Assembly (NCBI GenBank): GCA_905201565.1
Contig: CAJKOS010000031.1
Span: 1 to 13,930, forward strand
Reading direction: 5' to 3'
DNA length: 13,930 bases
DNA from: an uncultured Erysipelotrichaceae bacterium
GTDB lineage: Bacteria; Bacillota_I; Bacilli_A; Erysipelotrichales; Erysipelotrichaceae
Positions within the stretch are counted from its first letter, which is position 1, and each line of letters starts with the position of its first letter. Both the position numbers and the translations under genes were made by a program. Positions 7,093-13,930 of the stretch are shown here, piece after piece. The notes beneath the pieces were generated by a model. It saw only the letters and a program-made list of their open reading frames with translations, did no database searches and was not told the DNA's origin.

Positions 7093-7682
7093 TCGTTGCG
7101 GATGATACCTTCCTTTACATAGTGGTCAAGACGTTCTTTGATGTAGTCAAAGAGTTCTTCAGATCCGAGTTTTGTCTGTACCTGCCGCTTCATGATTCTG
7201 GATATTGCAACATCGTGTTCTTTCCAGTCTCCACCATTGTTGGAATCGTTCAACATGAGTGGCTGCAGGTTGTCCATGGCATGAGCAAACTTTGCCTCAG
7301 GTGTTTCAAAGGCTTCGAATTCTTCAAAGATGGCACGCATTTCCTTTGCCTGATCTTCTGGAAGCAGGGCAAAGATGCGATCTGCAGCCTTCTGTTCCCG
7401 TTCCTTCTGTGTCTTTTTGGCTTCTTCATCATAGGCATAGGTATCACCAGCATCAATTTCAACGATGTCATGGATGAGGCACATGATCATGACCCTTGAG
7501 ATATCGATGGGTTCATTGCTGTATTCCTTTAAGAGATATGCCATGATGGCCATATGCCAGGCATGTTCCGCATCATTTTCATTCCTGCCATGATTTGAGA
7601 GGTGGGTCTGGCGGAAGATGTTTTTCTCCTTATCAATTTCAAGGGAAAATGCCATCTGCTGTTCGAATCTTTCCTTGTTCAT
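7089..7682 (-). CDS. HD-domain phosphohydrolase (YfbR/HDDC2-like, probable 5'-nucleotidase)
   Basis: 197 residues from the chosen start. Metal-binding residues typical of the HD_3 type are visible: H40 (in DAEHAWH), H71-D72 (CLIHDIVEIDAGD), E75, D80 and D137 (HAMDNLQPL). Relatives of this size remove phosphate from nucleoside or deoxynucleoside monophosphates; the exact substrate here is inferred. The ATG at 7682 has a GGAAGGAAA site upstream and follows the stop of the preceding gene by one base. A longer in-frame start at 7868 would run through the neighbouring gene and adds low-complexity residues unlike the family, so I rejected it. The gene's stop overlaps the start of the broken acetyltransferase gene (ATGA). 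Confidence 0.88.
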   Translation of the reverse strand: MNKERFEQQMAFSLEIDKEKNIFRQTHLSNHGRNENDAEHAWHMAIMAYLLKEYSNEPIDISRVMIMCLIHDIVEIDAGDTYAYDEEAKKTQKEREQKAADRIFALLPEDQAKEMRAIFEEFEAFETPEAKFAHAMDNLQPLMLNDSNNGGDWKEHDVAISRIMKRQVQTKLGSEELFDYIKERLDHYVKEGIIRNE

Positions 7683-7683
7683 A

Positions 7684-8247
7684 TCAGTATTTCCTTCCTG
7701 TTTTGAGTTCTTTCTTAAACGCTTTGAATGCTTCCTGTTCACCAGCTTCAGAGATGAGTTGTAACATCTTTTCCATTTCCTTTGCGGTTTCCGGATGCAT
7801 GTACCGTTTATCTGGACGGGTGTTGAAGTAGCGCAATGCACTTTCTTTTGTATACTTGTCTTTTTCATATGTCATACATGCCGCAACCCTGTCACAAACA
7901 CTTTCGACAAGATATTTATAAGGCATGCGCTGTGGTCCAAATACACCATTGATCGTATCATACCAGTATTCCCAATGGTGTCTGTTTCTGCCTTTGTGGT
8001 GCAGCCAGCCAAGGGAATAACCCTTGAGTTCCTTTTCCTTCATATAGGGAGAGCGGTAACCCTGGAAGTATTTCACGCTGACAAGAAACTCAGAAGGGGC
8101 GTATTTGCTGAGGTCGTGGGTCAATCCCTGGTAATACAAACCACAGGCAAAGCAGTTCTTCATGACCGCATAGCGATGGTGGTTGACAGTCGATAAGTGG
8201 CGGAAGAAGCGCACAATATAGGGTAATGTTTTCTCTTTATCATTCAT
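7684..8247 (-). CDS. DUF5662-like protein, histidine-rich
   Basis: 187 residues from the ATG at 8247, which gives the usual family beginning (short lead, then FFRHLSTVNHHRYAVMKNCF at 14-33). Later conserved blocks are LTHDLSKYAPSEF (42-54), YSLGWLHHKGRNRHHWEYW (77-95) and ESVCDRVAAC (115-124). The spacing of H44-D45, the HH and HH pairs and D119 suggests a metal site like that of HD-type hydrolases, but no activity is established for DUF5662 to my knowledge. An upstream in-frame ATG at 8355 would add 36 residues with no family match, and no good ribosome site marks either start. It is translationally adjacent to the HD phosphohydrolase gene (one base between stop and start). Confidence 0.75.
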   Translation of the reverse strand: MNDKEKTLPYIVRFFRHLSTVNHHRYAVMKNCFACGLYYQGLTHDLSKYAPSEFLVSVKYFQGYRSPYMKEKELKGYSLGWLHHKGRNRHHWEYWYDTINGVFGPQRMPYKYLVESVCDRVAACMTYEKDKYTKESALRYFNTRPDKRYMHPETAKEMEKMLQLISEAGEQEAFKAFKKELKTGRKY

Positions 8248-8380
8248 CTTTGCAATTTTAGCACAATGTGCTGACATTGATAAAAGCAGATTGAGAAAAG
8301 CGCGTGTATTGTGGAGATAGTGACAAAATGATACAGAATGTTTGTATCCTTCCATGAAAATACAAATCTATACTTTCAAA

Positions 8381-8414
8381 CATGCAACAATTGTGTAAAA
8401 TATCATATTGCATG
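8381..8414. repeat. Inverted repeat upstream of nusB, possible operator
   Basis: CATGCAA (8381-8387) and TTGCATG (8408-8414) form a perfect seven-base inverted repeat with 20 bases between. It ends just before a TAAAAT (8416-8421) that could be a -10 for nusB. A regulator site or mere chance in AT-rich DNA are both possible. Confidence 0.3.
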
Positions 8415-8421
8415 CTAAAAT
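8391..8421 (+). promoter_or_regulatory. Possible nusB-operon promoter
   Basis: TTGTGT (8391-8396) and TAAAAT (8416-8421) stand 19 bases apart, longer than ideal. No better pair precedes the operon. The 195-base gap to the divergent DUF5662-like gene must hold promoters for both directions. Confidence 0.35.
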
Positions 8422-8428
8422 ATGGAAC

Positions 8429-8433
8429 AGGAG
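8429..8433 (+). promoter_or_regulatory. Ribosome binding site that sets the nusB start
   Basis: AGGAG lies nine bases before the ATG at 8443. The in-frame ATG at 8422 has no ribosome site and lies at the end of the presumed -10, so the shorter protein is favoured. Confidence 0.75.
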
Positions 8434-8442
8434 ATTAGTAAC

Positions 8443-8820
8443 ATGAATCGACATAAAGAACGGAAAAATGCCATGATCACGGTATACCAGTATCTGCTTG
8501 CCGAAAGAGATATTGATGAGCTGATTGTGAATACGTATGAAAGGGAATTGGATCAGGTGGATCCGTATTTTGTAAAGGTAATCAAAACAGCAATTGCCAA
8601 TAAGGATACATATGCTTCCTATATTGATGAAGTGCTGACAGACTGGAAGTTTGAAAGACTGGGCATGATTGAAAAAGCAATTCTGCTCAACGGTTGTGCA
8701 GAGTTTGCACTCAAAGAGATCAGCGCTGCGATCATCATTGATGAATCGGTAGAACTTGCCAAGGAATATTGTGATGACGAAGCCTATAAACTGATTAACA
8801 GGGTTCTCGACATCATATGA
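8443..8820 (+). CDS. nusB: Transcription antitermination factor NusB
   Basis: 125 residues, a small all-helical protein that with NusE (S10) binds boxA RNA and supports antitermination in rRNA operons. Visible family features are the N-terminal RHKERKNAMITVYQYLL, the central DWKFERLGMIEKAILLNGCAEF, and the C-terminal IIIDESVELAKEYCDDEAYKLINRVLD, which is the most conserved part. It is first in a tightly spaced run with xseA, whose ATG overlaps its stop by four bases. This placement ahead of xseA, xseB, ispA and dxs is common in Firmicutes. Confidence 0.93.
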   Translation: MNRHKERKNAMITVYQYLLAERDIDELIVNTYERELDQVDPYFVKVIKTAIANKDTYASYIDEVLTDWKFERLGMIEKAILLNGCAEFALKEISAAIIIDESVELAKEYCDDEAYKLINRVLDII

Positions 8821-10235
8821 GTGAAAAGCGTGTCGTTACCGTTTCAAGACTTGTCCGCTATCTCAAGGGACAGCTTGAAAGCAATGCTTATCTGCACAGC
8901 CTCTATGTAGAAGGGGAAGTTTCCAACCTGCGCAGACCATACAGCGGTCACTGGTACTTTTCTTTAAAAGATGAACAGTCCAGTATTCCCTGTGTCATGT
9001 TTGCAAGTTCCGCAAGGAATGTGAAATTCCCGGTCAACAATGGTGACAAGGTCATCGTTCGTGGAGATATCACGGTCTATATGCCAGAAGGCAGGATGCA
9101 ATTGCTTGTACAGGCAATGCAGCCTGGTGGTACAGGTGCTTTGTACCTGCAGCTCGAGGCATTGAAGAAGAAACTGTTTGCGGAAGGTCTGTTTGATGAA
9201 GCACATAAGAAACCACTCCCACAGTTTCCGATGGATATCGCCCTTGTGACAGGTAACAACACCGCCGCAAGATCGGATGTTCTCATCACCCTGAAGAAAA
9301 GATGGCCAGTCGCTTCGATCCACGAATATCCATGTCCTGTGCAGGGAGAAGGGGCTGCGCTAAAGATTGTGGAAGCACTGCAGAAAGCAGATGGAGATCA
9401 TCATGATGTCATCCTGCTGGTACGAGGTGGAGGAAGTCTTGAAGATCTCTGGTGTTTCAATGATGAACTGCTTGCCCGTACGGTATATGCAATGCATACA
9501 CCCATTGTGACAGGTGTGGGTCATGAAACGGATACGACACTGGTTGACTATGTCAGTGACCATCGTGCCAATACCCCAACAGGTGCGGTAGAAGCAGCTG
9601 TACCGGATATCCATGAAGTAAGAAAACATATCCAGGATCTGAAAGTACGGATGATGAATGCTTCTGGCACTGCCATAAAGCATAAGCGGATGATGTTAGA
9701 AAGAATGGCGATGAGTTCTGTCTTCAGAAGTCCGGATATGCTGTATCGGGATAAGGTGATGAAACTTGACTTCCTCAGGGAAAAGCTCATCCATTCCACA
9801 ACTGTTGCGGATAAAAACAGGGTATTGCTCAACAATCTGAGAAACAGGATTGTGACACTGGCAATGCAGGAAAGCCATACGCTCAAGACTAAGACTTACG
9901 AGAAAAGGACTGCTTTATTACAAGAGATGAACCATGCTCTTTCCCAATCAGAAACGAGATTAACGAGCAATGAAGACGCACTTGTGCGCAATATGAAGCT
10001 GGTGCTTGACAGTAAGCGCAATGAACTTGAAAAAGAGATGCGGCTGCTTGATGCCTATTCTCCACTCAAGGTATTGGATCGCGGTTACAGCATTGTGACA
10101 AAGGATGATAAAGCGGTAATTGACGCAAAGGATTTACAGAAAGAAGATCTTGTGACATTGCGCTTTGCAAAAGGCAGTGCGCAGGCAAAGATAGAGAAGA
10201 TTATAGAGGAGGTAACACATGGAAAAGACCAATAA
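8817..10235 (+). CDS. xseA: Exodeoxyribonuclease VII large subunit
   Basis: Catalytic subunit of exonuclease VII, which degrades single-stranded DNA from both ends to short oligonucleotides. It has 472 residues. An N-terminal OB-fold (about 7-103, with YVEGEVSNLRRPYSGHWYFSLKD) binds single-stranded DNA. The catalytic domain carries RGGGSLEDLW (203-212), GHETD (235-239) and DHRANTPT (248-255). A long helical, charged region (about 265-430) is the coiled coil that holds the small subunits, and a short C-terminal segment (VLDRGYSIV) follows. The start overlaps the nusB stop (ATGA) and the end overlaps xseB by 17 bases, fitting translational coupling of the two subunits. Confidence 0.96.
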   Translation: MSEKRVVTVSRLVRYLKGQLESNAYLHSLYVEGEVSNLRRPYSGHWYFSLKDEQSSIPCVMFASSARNVKFPVNNGDKVIVRGDITVYMPEGRMQLLVQAMQPGGTGALYLQLEALKKKLFAEGLFDEAHKKPLPQFPMDIALVTGNNTAARSDVLITLKKRWPVASIHEYPCPVQGEGAALKIVEALQKADGDHHDVILLVRGGGSLEDLWCFNDELLARTVYAMHTPIVTGVGHETDTTLVDYVSDHRANTPTGAVEAAVPDIHEVRKHIQDLKVRMMNASGTAIKHKRMMLERMAMSSVFRSPDMLYRDKVMKLDFLREKLIHSTTVADKNRVLLNNLRNRIVTLAMQESHTLKTKTYEKRTALLQEMNHALSQSETRLTSNEDALVRNMKLVLDSKRNELEKEMRLLDAYSPLKVLDRGYSIVTKDDKAVIDAKDLQKEDLVTLRFAKGSAQAKIEKIIEEVTHGKDQ

Positions 10236-10431
10236 GAAGACATTTGAAGAATCAATGCAGAGACTGGAACAGATTGTTTCCCTTCTTGAGACAAATGAAC
10301 AGTCCCTTGATGAAACAGTGAAGCTTTTTGAAGAAGGTCTTGCGCTTGTGAAGGATTGTGATGCCTCTTTGAAGAGTTTTGAAAACAAGGTTAATGAACT
10401 GACAGAGAAAGATGGAGGTACAGAGGCATGA
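10219..10431 (+). CDS. xseB: Exodeoxyribonuclease VII small subunit
   Basis: 70 residues, mostly two helices, which coat the coiled coil of XseA. The family motifs are FEESMQRLEQIVSLLE (9-24) and a LDETVKLFEEGLALVKDCDASL stretch that follows. AGAGGAGG lies just upstream of the ATG, inside the end of xseA. The high-affinity site fits the need for several small subunits per large one. The stop overlaps the ispA start by four bases. Confidence 0.95.
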   Translation: MEKTNKKTFEESMQRLEQIVSLLETNEQSLDETVKLFEEGLALVKDCDASLKSFENKVNELTEKDGGTEA

Positions 10432-11267
10432 GAGTAGAAGAGAAACTTGTGGAAATGATGTCTGCTGTTTCTGACAGCCGTGTCAAAGAAGCGATGAACT
10501 ATTCTTTGATGGCTGGAGGAAAGAGAATCCGTCCAAATATGCTTTATGCAGTTGCCCATGGCTATGGTCTTAAGGACTCTGATGTGGATGCATTTGCCTG
10601 TGCTCTTGAGATGATTCATACCTATTCTTTGATTCATGATGATCTTCCAGCGATGGATAATGATGATCTTCGCCGTGGCAAGTCAACCTGCCACAAGCAG
10701 TTTGATGAAGCAACCGCCATCCTTGCGGGTGATGGTTTATTGACCTATGCTTTTGAAACAGCAGCGAAGTGCCCTCTTGAACCATCCCGTGTAGTCAAAG
10801 CGATTGGTATACTTGCCAGTATGGCAGGACCTTCCGGCATGGTGCTTGGTCAGTGTCTTGATACAGAAGAAGGGGAGACGGACGTTGACTGGAAAGCATT
10901 GCAGAACATTCATGCCCATAAGACTGGCTGTCTTTTATCGGCAGCACTCATGATTCCGGCAATCCTTGCCGGGTGTGATGCTGATACGGTTGAACGTTGG
11001 CATGTTGTCGGGGATATGATCGGTCTTGCCTTCCAGGTGCAGGATGATATACTCGATGTCACATTGACAGCTGAAGAGTTTGGCAAGTCCAACAGCGATG
11101 AACGTAATGAGAAGGTGACAAGTGTTACACTTCTCGGTATTGAAAAAGCAGAACAGACTATGCAGCAGCTGTATGGGGACAGTTGCAATAAAATAGAAAC
11201 ATTTAAGGGGTTTGAGGCAACAGAGCTGCGTGAGCTGATTGAAGAGACAGCAGTGCGCAGAAAGTAA
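10428..11267 (+). CDS. ispA: Polyprenyl diphosphate synthase, probable farnesyl diphosphate synthase
   Basis: Condenses IPP with DMAPP and GPP to make farnesyl diphosphate, the precursor for undecaprenyl phosphate and other isoprenoids. It has 279 residues, slightly short for the family. GGKRIRP (30-36) binds pyrophosphate. The first Asp-rich motif is DDLPAMD (71-77), followed by [10 protein letters not shown]. The second Asp-rich motif is DDILD (206-210). In the region after it most relatives have GKTxGSDxxNxKxT; here it reads [13 protein letters not shown], shortened by one or two residues. Chain length cannot be read with certainty, so geranylgeranyl synthase is an alternative. GGAGG (10414-10418) precedes the ATG, and dxs, which supplies the upstream MEP pathway, follows. 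Confidence 0.92.
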   Translation: MRVEEKLVEMMSAVSDSRVKEAMNYSLMAGGKRIRPNMLYAVAHGYGLKDSDVDAFACALEMIHTYSLIHDDLPAMDNDDLRRGKSTCHKQFDEATAILAGDGLLTYAFETAAKCPLEPSRVVKAIGILASMAGPSGMVLGQCLDTEEGETDVDWKALQNIHAHKTGCLLSAALMIPAILAGCDADTVERWHVVGDMIGLAFQVQDDILDVTLTAEEFGKSNSDERNEKVTSVTLLGIEKAEQTMQQLYGDSCNKIETFKGFEATELRELIEETAVRRK

Positions 11268-11275
11268 GAGAGGAA
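11268..11275 (+). promoter_or_regulatory. Ribosome binding site of dxs
   Basis: AGAGGAAG lies nine bases before the ATG at 11285, directly after the ispA stop. It is a Firmicutes-style site, consistent with the 5' end of dxs belonging to the left-hand genome. Confidence 0.65.
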
Positions 11276-11284
11276 GTACCTGCT

Positions 11285-13168
11285 ATGAATCTGTATGATA
11301 TCCTTGGACCGCAGGACATCAAGCAAATGAGCATCCGGGAGCTCAATGAGCTCGCTGGTGATATACGCCGATTTCTGATCAGATCGATCAGTGAAACAGG
11401 CGGGCATCTTGCCAGCAATCTCGGTGTTGTTGAACTGACGATCGCCCTGCATTATGTTTTTGATTCACCACGTGACAAAATCTTTTTTGATGTTGGACAC
11501 CAGTGCTATACCCATAAAATCCTCACCGGACGTGCTTCCAGTTTTGGCACCCTGAGGCGTTTTCATGGTCTCAGCGGTTTTGAAAAGCGCGCCGAGAGTG
11601 AACATGATGTATGGGAAGCCGGACATAGTTCGACATCTCTTTCGGCTGCCCTTGGCATGGCTGTTGCCGCTGCCGAAAAAGGCGAAAAGGACCGCCATGT
11701 AGTGGCCATCATCGGCGACGGAAGCATGAGCGGCGGCCTAGCTTTCGAAGGACTGAACAACGCTTCGTCTACCCCTAACAACCTTCTTATCATTCTCAAC
11801 GACAATGATATGTCGATAGACAGAAGTGTAGGCGGCATGAAGCAGTACCTTTTCAACCTGACTACCAGTAACCGCTATAACCAGCTGCGCTTCAAGACAT
11901 CCAGACTGCTGTTCAAAATGGGACTTTTGAACGAGGACCGCCGCAAAGCGCTGATTCGCTTCGCCAACAGTCTGAAATCAATGGCCGCCCAACAGCAGAA
12001 TATCTTTGAAGGGATGAACATCCGCTACTTCGGCCCTATCAACGGACACGATGTGAAAAACATAGCCCGTGTCCTACGGGACATCAAAGATATGCAGGGA
12101 CCGAAAATACTGCATCTGCACACTGTAAAAGGAAAAGGATTCGAACCTGCCGAGAAGAATCCCGATATCTGGCATGCACCGGGCAAGTTCGATCCGGAAA
12201 CCGGAGAACGCCTCAAGGCGGACACCAGCAATTTGCCTCCGCTTTTCCAGGACGTGTTTGGGGAAACGCTGGTAGAACTGGCAAAGGAAAATCCGAAAAT
12301 CGTCGGAGTAACCCCCGCCATGCCCACCGGCTGCTCCATGAACAAGCTGATGGACACCATGCCCGACCGTGCCTTCGATGTGGGTATTGCCGAAGGGCAT
12401 GCAGCCACTTTCTCGGGCGGTATGGCTAAAGAAGGAATGCAGCCTTTCTGCAACATCTACTCCTCCTTCATGCAGCGGGCATACGATAATGTCATCCATG
12501 ACATCGCCCTGCTCCGCCTCCCCGTCGTACTTTGCCTGGACCGCGCCGGACTGGTAGGAGAAGACGGACCGACACACCACGGAGTTTTCGACCTGGCCTA
12601 TTTCCGTCCGATTCCCAACCTGACCATATCTTCACCGATGGACGAACATGAATTGCGCCGTCTGATGTACACGGCACAGTTACCGGACCAAGGTCCGTTC
12701 GTCATCCGCTATCCCCGCGGACGCGGCGTATTGCTGGATTGGAAATGTCCGCTGGAAGAAATCCCCGTAGGCAAAGGGCGCAGACTGAAAGAAGGCAAAG
12801 ACCTGGCAGTCATCACCCTCGGTCCCATAGGCAACGTGGCCGCACGTGCCATAGAGCGTGCGGAGAAGGACAAAGGAATCTCCATAGCCCACTACGACCT
12901 GCGTTTTCTCAAGCCGCTCGACGAAGCCCTGCTGCACGAGGTAGGACTCAACTTCCAGCATGTTGTCACTATAGAAGACGGTGTCAAAAAAGGAGGAATG
13001 GGCAGTGCCGTACTGGAGTTCATGGCGGACAATGACTATATTCCCCGTATCAGACGTATCGGTGTACCCGATGCCTTCATAGAACACGGCACCATACAAG
13101 AGTTGTATCATCTTTGCGAAATGGACGAAGAAGGAATTTATACATTATTAATTAAGAATGAGGAATGA
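11285..13168 (+). CDS. dxs: 1-deoxy-D-xylulose-5-phosphate synthase, chimeric Firmicutes/Bacteroides
   Basis: Thiamine-diphosphate enzyme that joins pyruvate and glyceraldehyde-3-phosphate at the head of the MEP isoprenoid pathway. The 627-residue frame is unbroken and of normal length. GGHLASNLG (39-47) and the GDGSMSGG thiamine motif (144-151) with its NN-x-SST continuation lie in domain 1. The pyrimidine domain has the catalytic glutamate in [13 protein letters not shown], then [15 protein letters not shown]. The C-terminal domain ends with [12 protein letters not shown]. Residues 1 to about 120 read as Firmicutes DXS ([30 protein letters not shown]). From about 130 on the protein reads as Bacteroides DXS almost word for word ([20 protein letters not shown]). 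Codon choice turns GC-richer at the same place. Confidence 0.9.
   Translation: MNLYDILGPQDIKQMSIRELNELAGDIRRFLIRSISETGGHLASNLGVVELTIALHYVFDSPRDKIFFDVGHQCYTHKILTGRASSFGTLRRFHGLSGFEKRAESEHDVWEAGHSSTSLSAALGMAVAAAEKGEKDRHVVAIIGDGSMSGGLAFEGLNNASSTPNNLLIILNDNDMSIDRSVGGMKQYLFNLTTSNRYNQLRFKTSRLLFKMGLLNEDRRKALIRFANSLKSMAAQQQNIFEGMNIRYFGPINGHDVKNIARVLRDIKDMQGPKILHLHTVKGKGFEPAEKNPDIWHAPGKFDPETGERLKADTSNLPPLFQDVFGETLVELAKENPKIVGVTPAMPTGCSMNKLMDTMPDRAFDVGIAEGHAATFSGGMAKEGMQPFCNIYSSFMQRAYDNVIHDIALLRLPVVLCLDRAGLVGEDGPTHHGVFDLAYFRPIPNLTISSPMDEHELRRLMYTAQLPDQGPFVIRYPRGRGVLLDWKCPLEEIPVGKGRRLKEGKDLAVITLGPIGNVAARAIERAEKDKGISIAHYDLRFLKPLDEALLHEVGLNFQHVVTIEDGVKKGGMGSAVLEFMADNDYIPRIRRIGVPDAFIEHGTIQELYHLCEMDEEGIYTLLIKNEE
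11640..11690. other. Junction between Firmicutes-like and Bacteroides-like DNA
   Basis: The switch falls within the codons for [14 protein letters not shown] (residues 120-133), a stretch shared by both parental DXS proteins. Left of it, codons and amino acids match the operon's low-GC genome (CTT for Leu, ATT and TTT in quantity). Right of it, GCC, CGC, ATC and CTG become frequent and every following gene feature looks Bacteroides-like. The exact base cannot be fixed without the two parental sequences. Confidence 0.7.
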
Positions 13169-13240
13169 GGAATGAAGAATTCAGCTACGCGATGCAAGCA
13201 CGCCGCATGGCAAATTCTTCATTCTTCATTCCTCATTCTT
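13154..13240. repeat. Intergenic hairpin repeat, Bacteroides type
   Basis: Two 28-base arms (13154-13181 and 13213-13240) are inverted complements with one mismatch, separated by 31 bases. Each arm is built from GAATGA-type units (AAGAATGAGGAATGAGG on the left, its complement on the right). The inner part has a further ATGC/GCAT pairing. Similar AAGAATGA-rich dyads are common between genes in Bacteroides genomes. The left arm overlaps the last codons and stop of dxs (stop near 13166-13168), so it may act as a transcript end or RNA-stability element between dxs and trkA. Confidence 0.75.
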
Positions 13241-13256
13241 CATTTCCATAAAGAAA

Positions 13257-13930
13257 GTGAAAATAATTATTGCAGGTGCCGGCGCAGTAGGCACACACTT
13301 GGCCAAATTGCTGTCCCGCGAGAAGCAGGACATCATTCTGATGGACGACAACGAAGACAAGTTGAGCACACTGAACTCCAACTTTGACTTGATGACGGCT
13401 ACGGCCTCCCCTACCTCCATAAAAGGCTTGAAAGAAGTGGGAGTGGGAGAGGCAGACTTGTTCATAGCCGTCACCCCCGATGAAAGCCGGAACATGACCG
13501 CATGCATGCTGGCAAACAATCTGGGAGCACAAAAGACCGTAGCCCGTATTGACAACTACGAATACCTGCTGCCCAAAAACAAGGAATTTTTCCAGAAGCT
13601 GGGTGTCGATTCACTCATCTATCCGGAAATGCTTGCCGCCAAAGAAATCGTATCTTCCATCCGCATGAGCTGGGTACGCCAATGGTGGGAATTCTGTGGA
13701 GGTTCGCTGGTTCTGATTGGTACGAAGATGCGCGAAAAGGCTGAAATCCTGAATATACTGCTGCACCAATTAGGCGGTCCCAACATTCCTTACCATGTAG
13801 TAGCCATCAAACGCGGAACGGAAACGATTATCCCTCGCGGAGACGATGTTATTAAATTGCATGACATTGTTTATTTCACCACTACCCGCAAGTACATTCC
13901 TTATATACGTAAGATAGCCGGCAAAGAAGA
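13257..13930 (+). CDS. trkA: Trk K+ uptake system NAD-binding subunit TrkA (3' partial)
   Basis: Cytoplasmic regulatory subunit that binds NAD(H) and gates the TrkH/TrkG potassium channel. The visible 224 residues begin at a GTG followed by KIIIAGAGAVGTHLA, the Rossmann G-x-G-x-x-G (7-12). An acidic pair after the second strand (ILMDDN, about 27-32) binds the ribose. The RCK-N domain runs to about 135, followed by a TrkA_C-like domain (about 140-215, with IPRGDDVIKLHDIVYF). A full TrkA of this family has two such RCK units (about 446 residues), so roughly the first half is present and the rest lies beyond the right edge. No in-frame ATG precedes the GTG near the hairpin, and no Shine-Dalgarno site is seen, as is usual in Bacteroides. 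Confidence 0.88.
   Translation, partial: MKIIIAGAGAVGTHLAKLLSREKQDIILMDDNEDKLSTLNSNFDLMTATASPTSIKGLKEVGVGEADLFIAVTPDESRNMTACMLANNLGAQKTVARIDNYEYLLPKNKEFFQKLGVDSLIYPEMLAAKEIVSSIRMSWVRQWWEFCGGSLVLIGTKMREKAEILNILLHQLGGPNIPYHVVAIKRGTETIIPRGDDVIKLHDIVYFTTTRKYIPYIRKIAGKE

Noticed and set aside
7683..7868. Longer start for the HD-hydrolase gene
   Set aside because: The extension is antisense-frame reading of the DUF5662-like gene, is unlike the family, and the ATG at 7682 has a proper ribosome site and near-zero spacing to the upstream stop.
8248..8355. 36-residue N-terminal extension of the DUF5662-like protein
   Set aside because: It carries no family similarity, and the conserved region begins about 14 residues after the ATG at 8247.
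13154..13240. CRISPR-like repeat unit
   Set aside because: There are only two arms in inverted orientation and no series of direct repeats with spacers; it is a hairpin element.

Overview
Most of the window (about 1-11,650) looks like a low-GC Firmicutes chromosome, probably a gut Erysipelotrichaceae-type bacterium. The grounds are strong Shine-Dalgarno sites (AGGAGG/AGGAG), AT-rich promoters, the clostridial-style nusB-xseA-xseB-ispA-dxs order, and Firmicutes-type protein sequences. The last 2.3 kb (about 11,660-13,930) is different. The C-terminal four fifths of dxs, the hairpin repeat after it and the trkA gene read as Bacteroides, with GC-richer codon choice and no clear Shine-Dalgarno site before trkA. 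Taxon calls come from memory of family sequences; no search was run.

Layout. (1) 1-2302, plus strand: a tightly packed ABC transporter operon of three small multi-span membrane proteins, the first cut by the window edge, followed by one ATPase. (2) 2305-4025, minus strand: proS, convergent with the ABC operon and ending at a hairpin terminator between them. (3) 4068-5637, plus strand: guaB (IMP dehydrogenase, variant active-site loop), divergent from proS with abutting promoters, followed by a probable terminator. (4) 5837-7008: a complete IS1595-like insertion sequence with 29-bp imperfect terminal inverted repeats and a 366-residue transposase. It sits in a GNAT acetyltransferase gene whose first 28 codons survive on its right flank (7009-7092, minus strand). 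A possible decayed piece of the same gene lies on its left flank. (5) 7089-8247, minus strand: a DUF5662-like gene and an HD-domain phosphohydrolase gene, the rest of the operon that once ended with the GNAT gene. (6) 8443 onward, plus strand: nusB, xseA, xseB, ispA and dxs, overlapping or nearly so, joining transcription antitermination, exonuclease VII and isoprenoid precursor synthesis. (7) 13,154-13,930: an intergenic hairpin repeat and the start of trkA (K+ uptake NAD-binding subunit).

The most important observation is that dxs changes phylum inside one intact reading frame, at roughly 11,640-11,690, in a stretch both parental proteins share. Because the following repeat and trkA also look Bacteroides-like and match the dxs-trkA order I know from that genus, a metagenome assembly join at a conserved dxs segment is the simplest explanation. 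A real cross-phylum recombination cannot be excluded from sequence alone. I found no CRISPR array, tRNA, rRNA, riboswitch, prophage or defence system. No stretch over 300 bases lacks a gene or mobile element.
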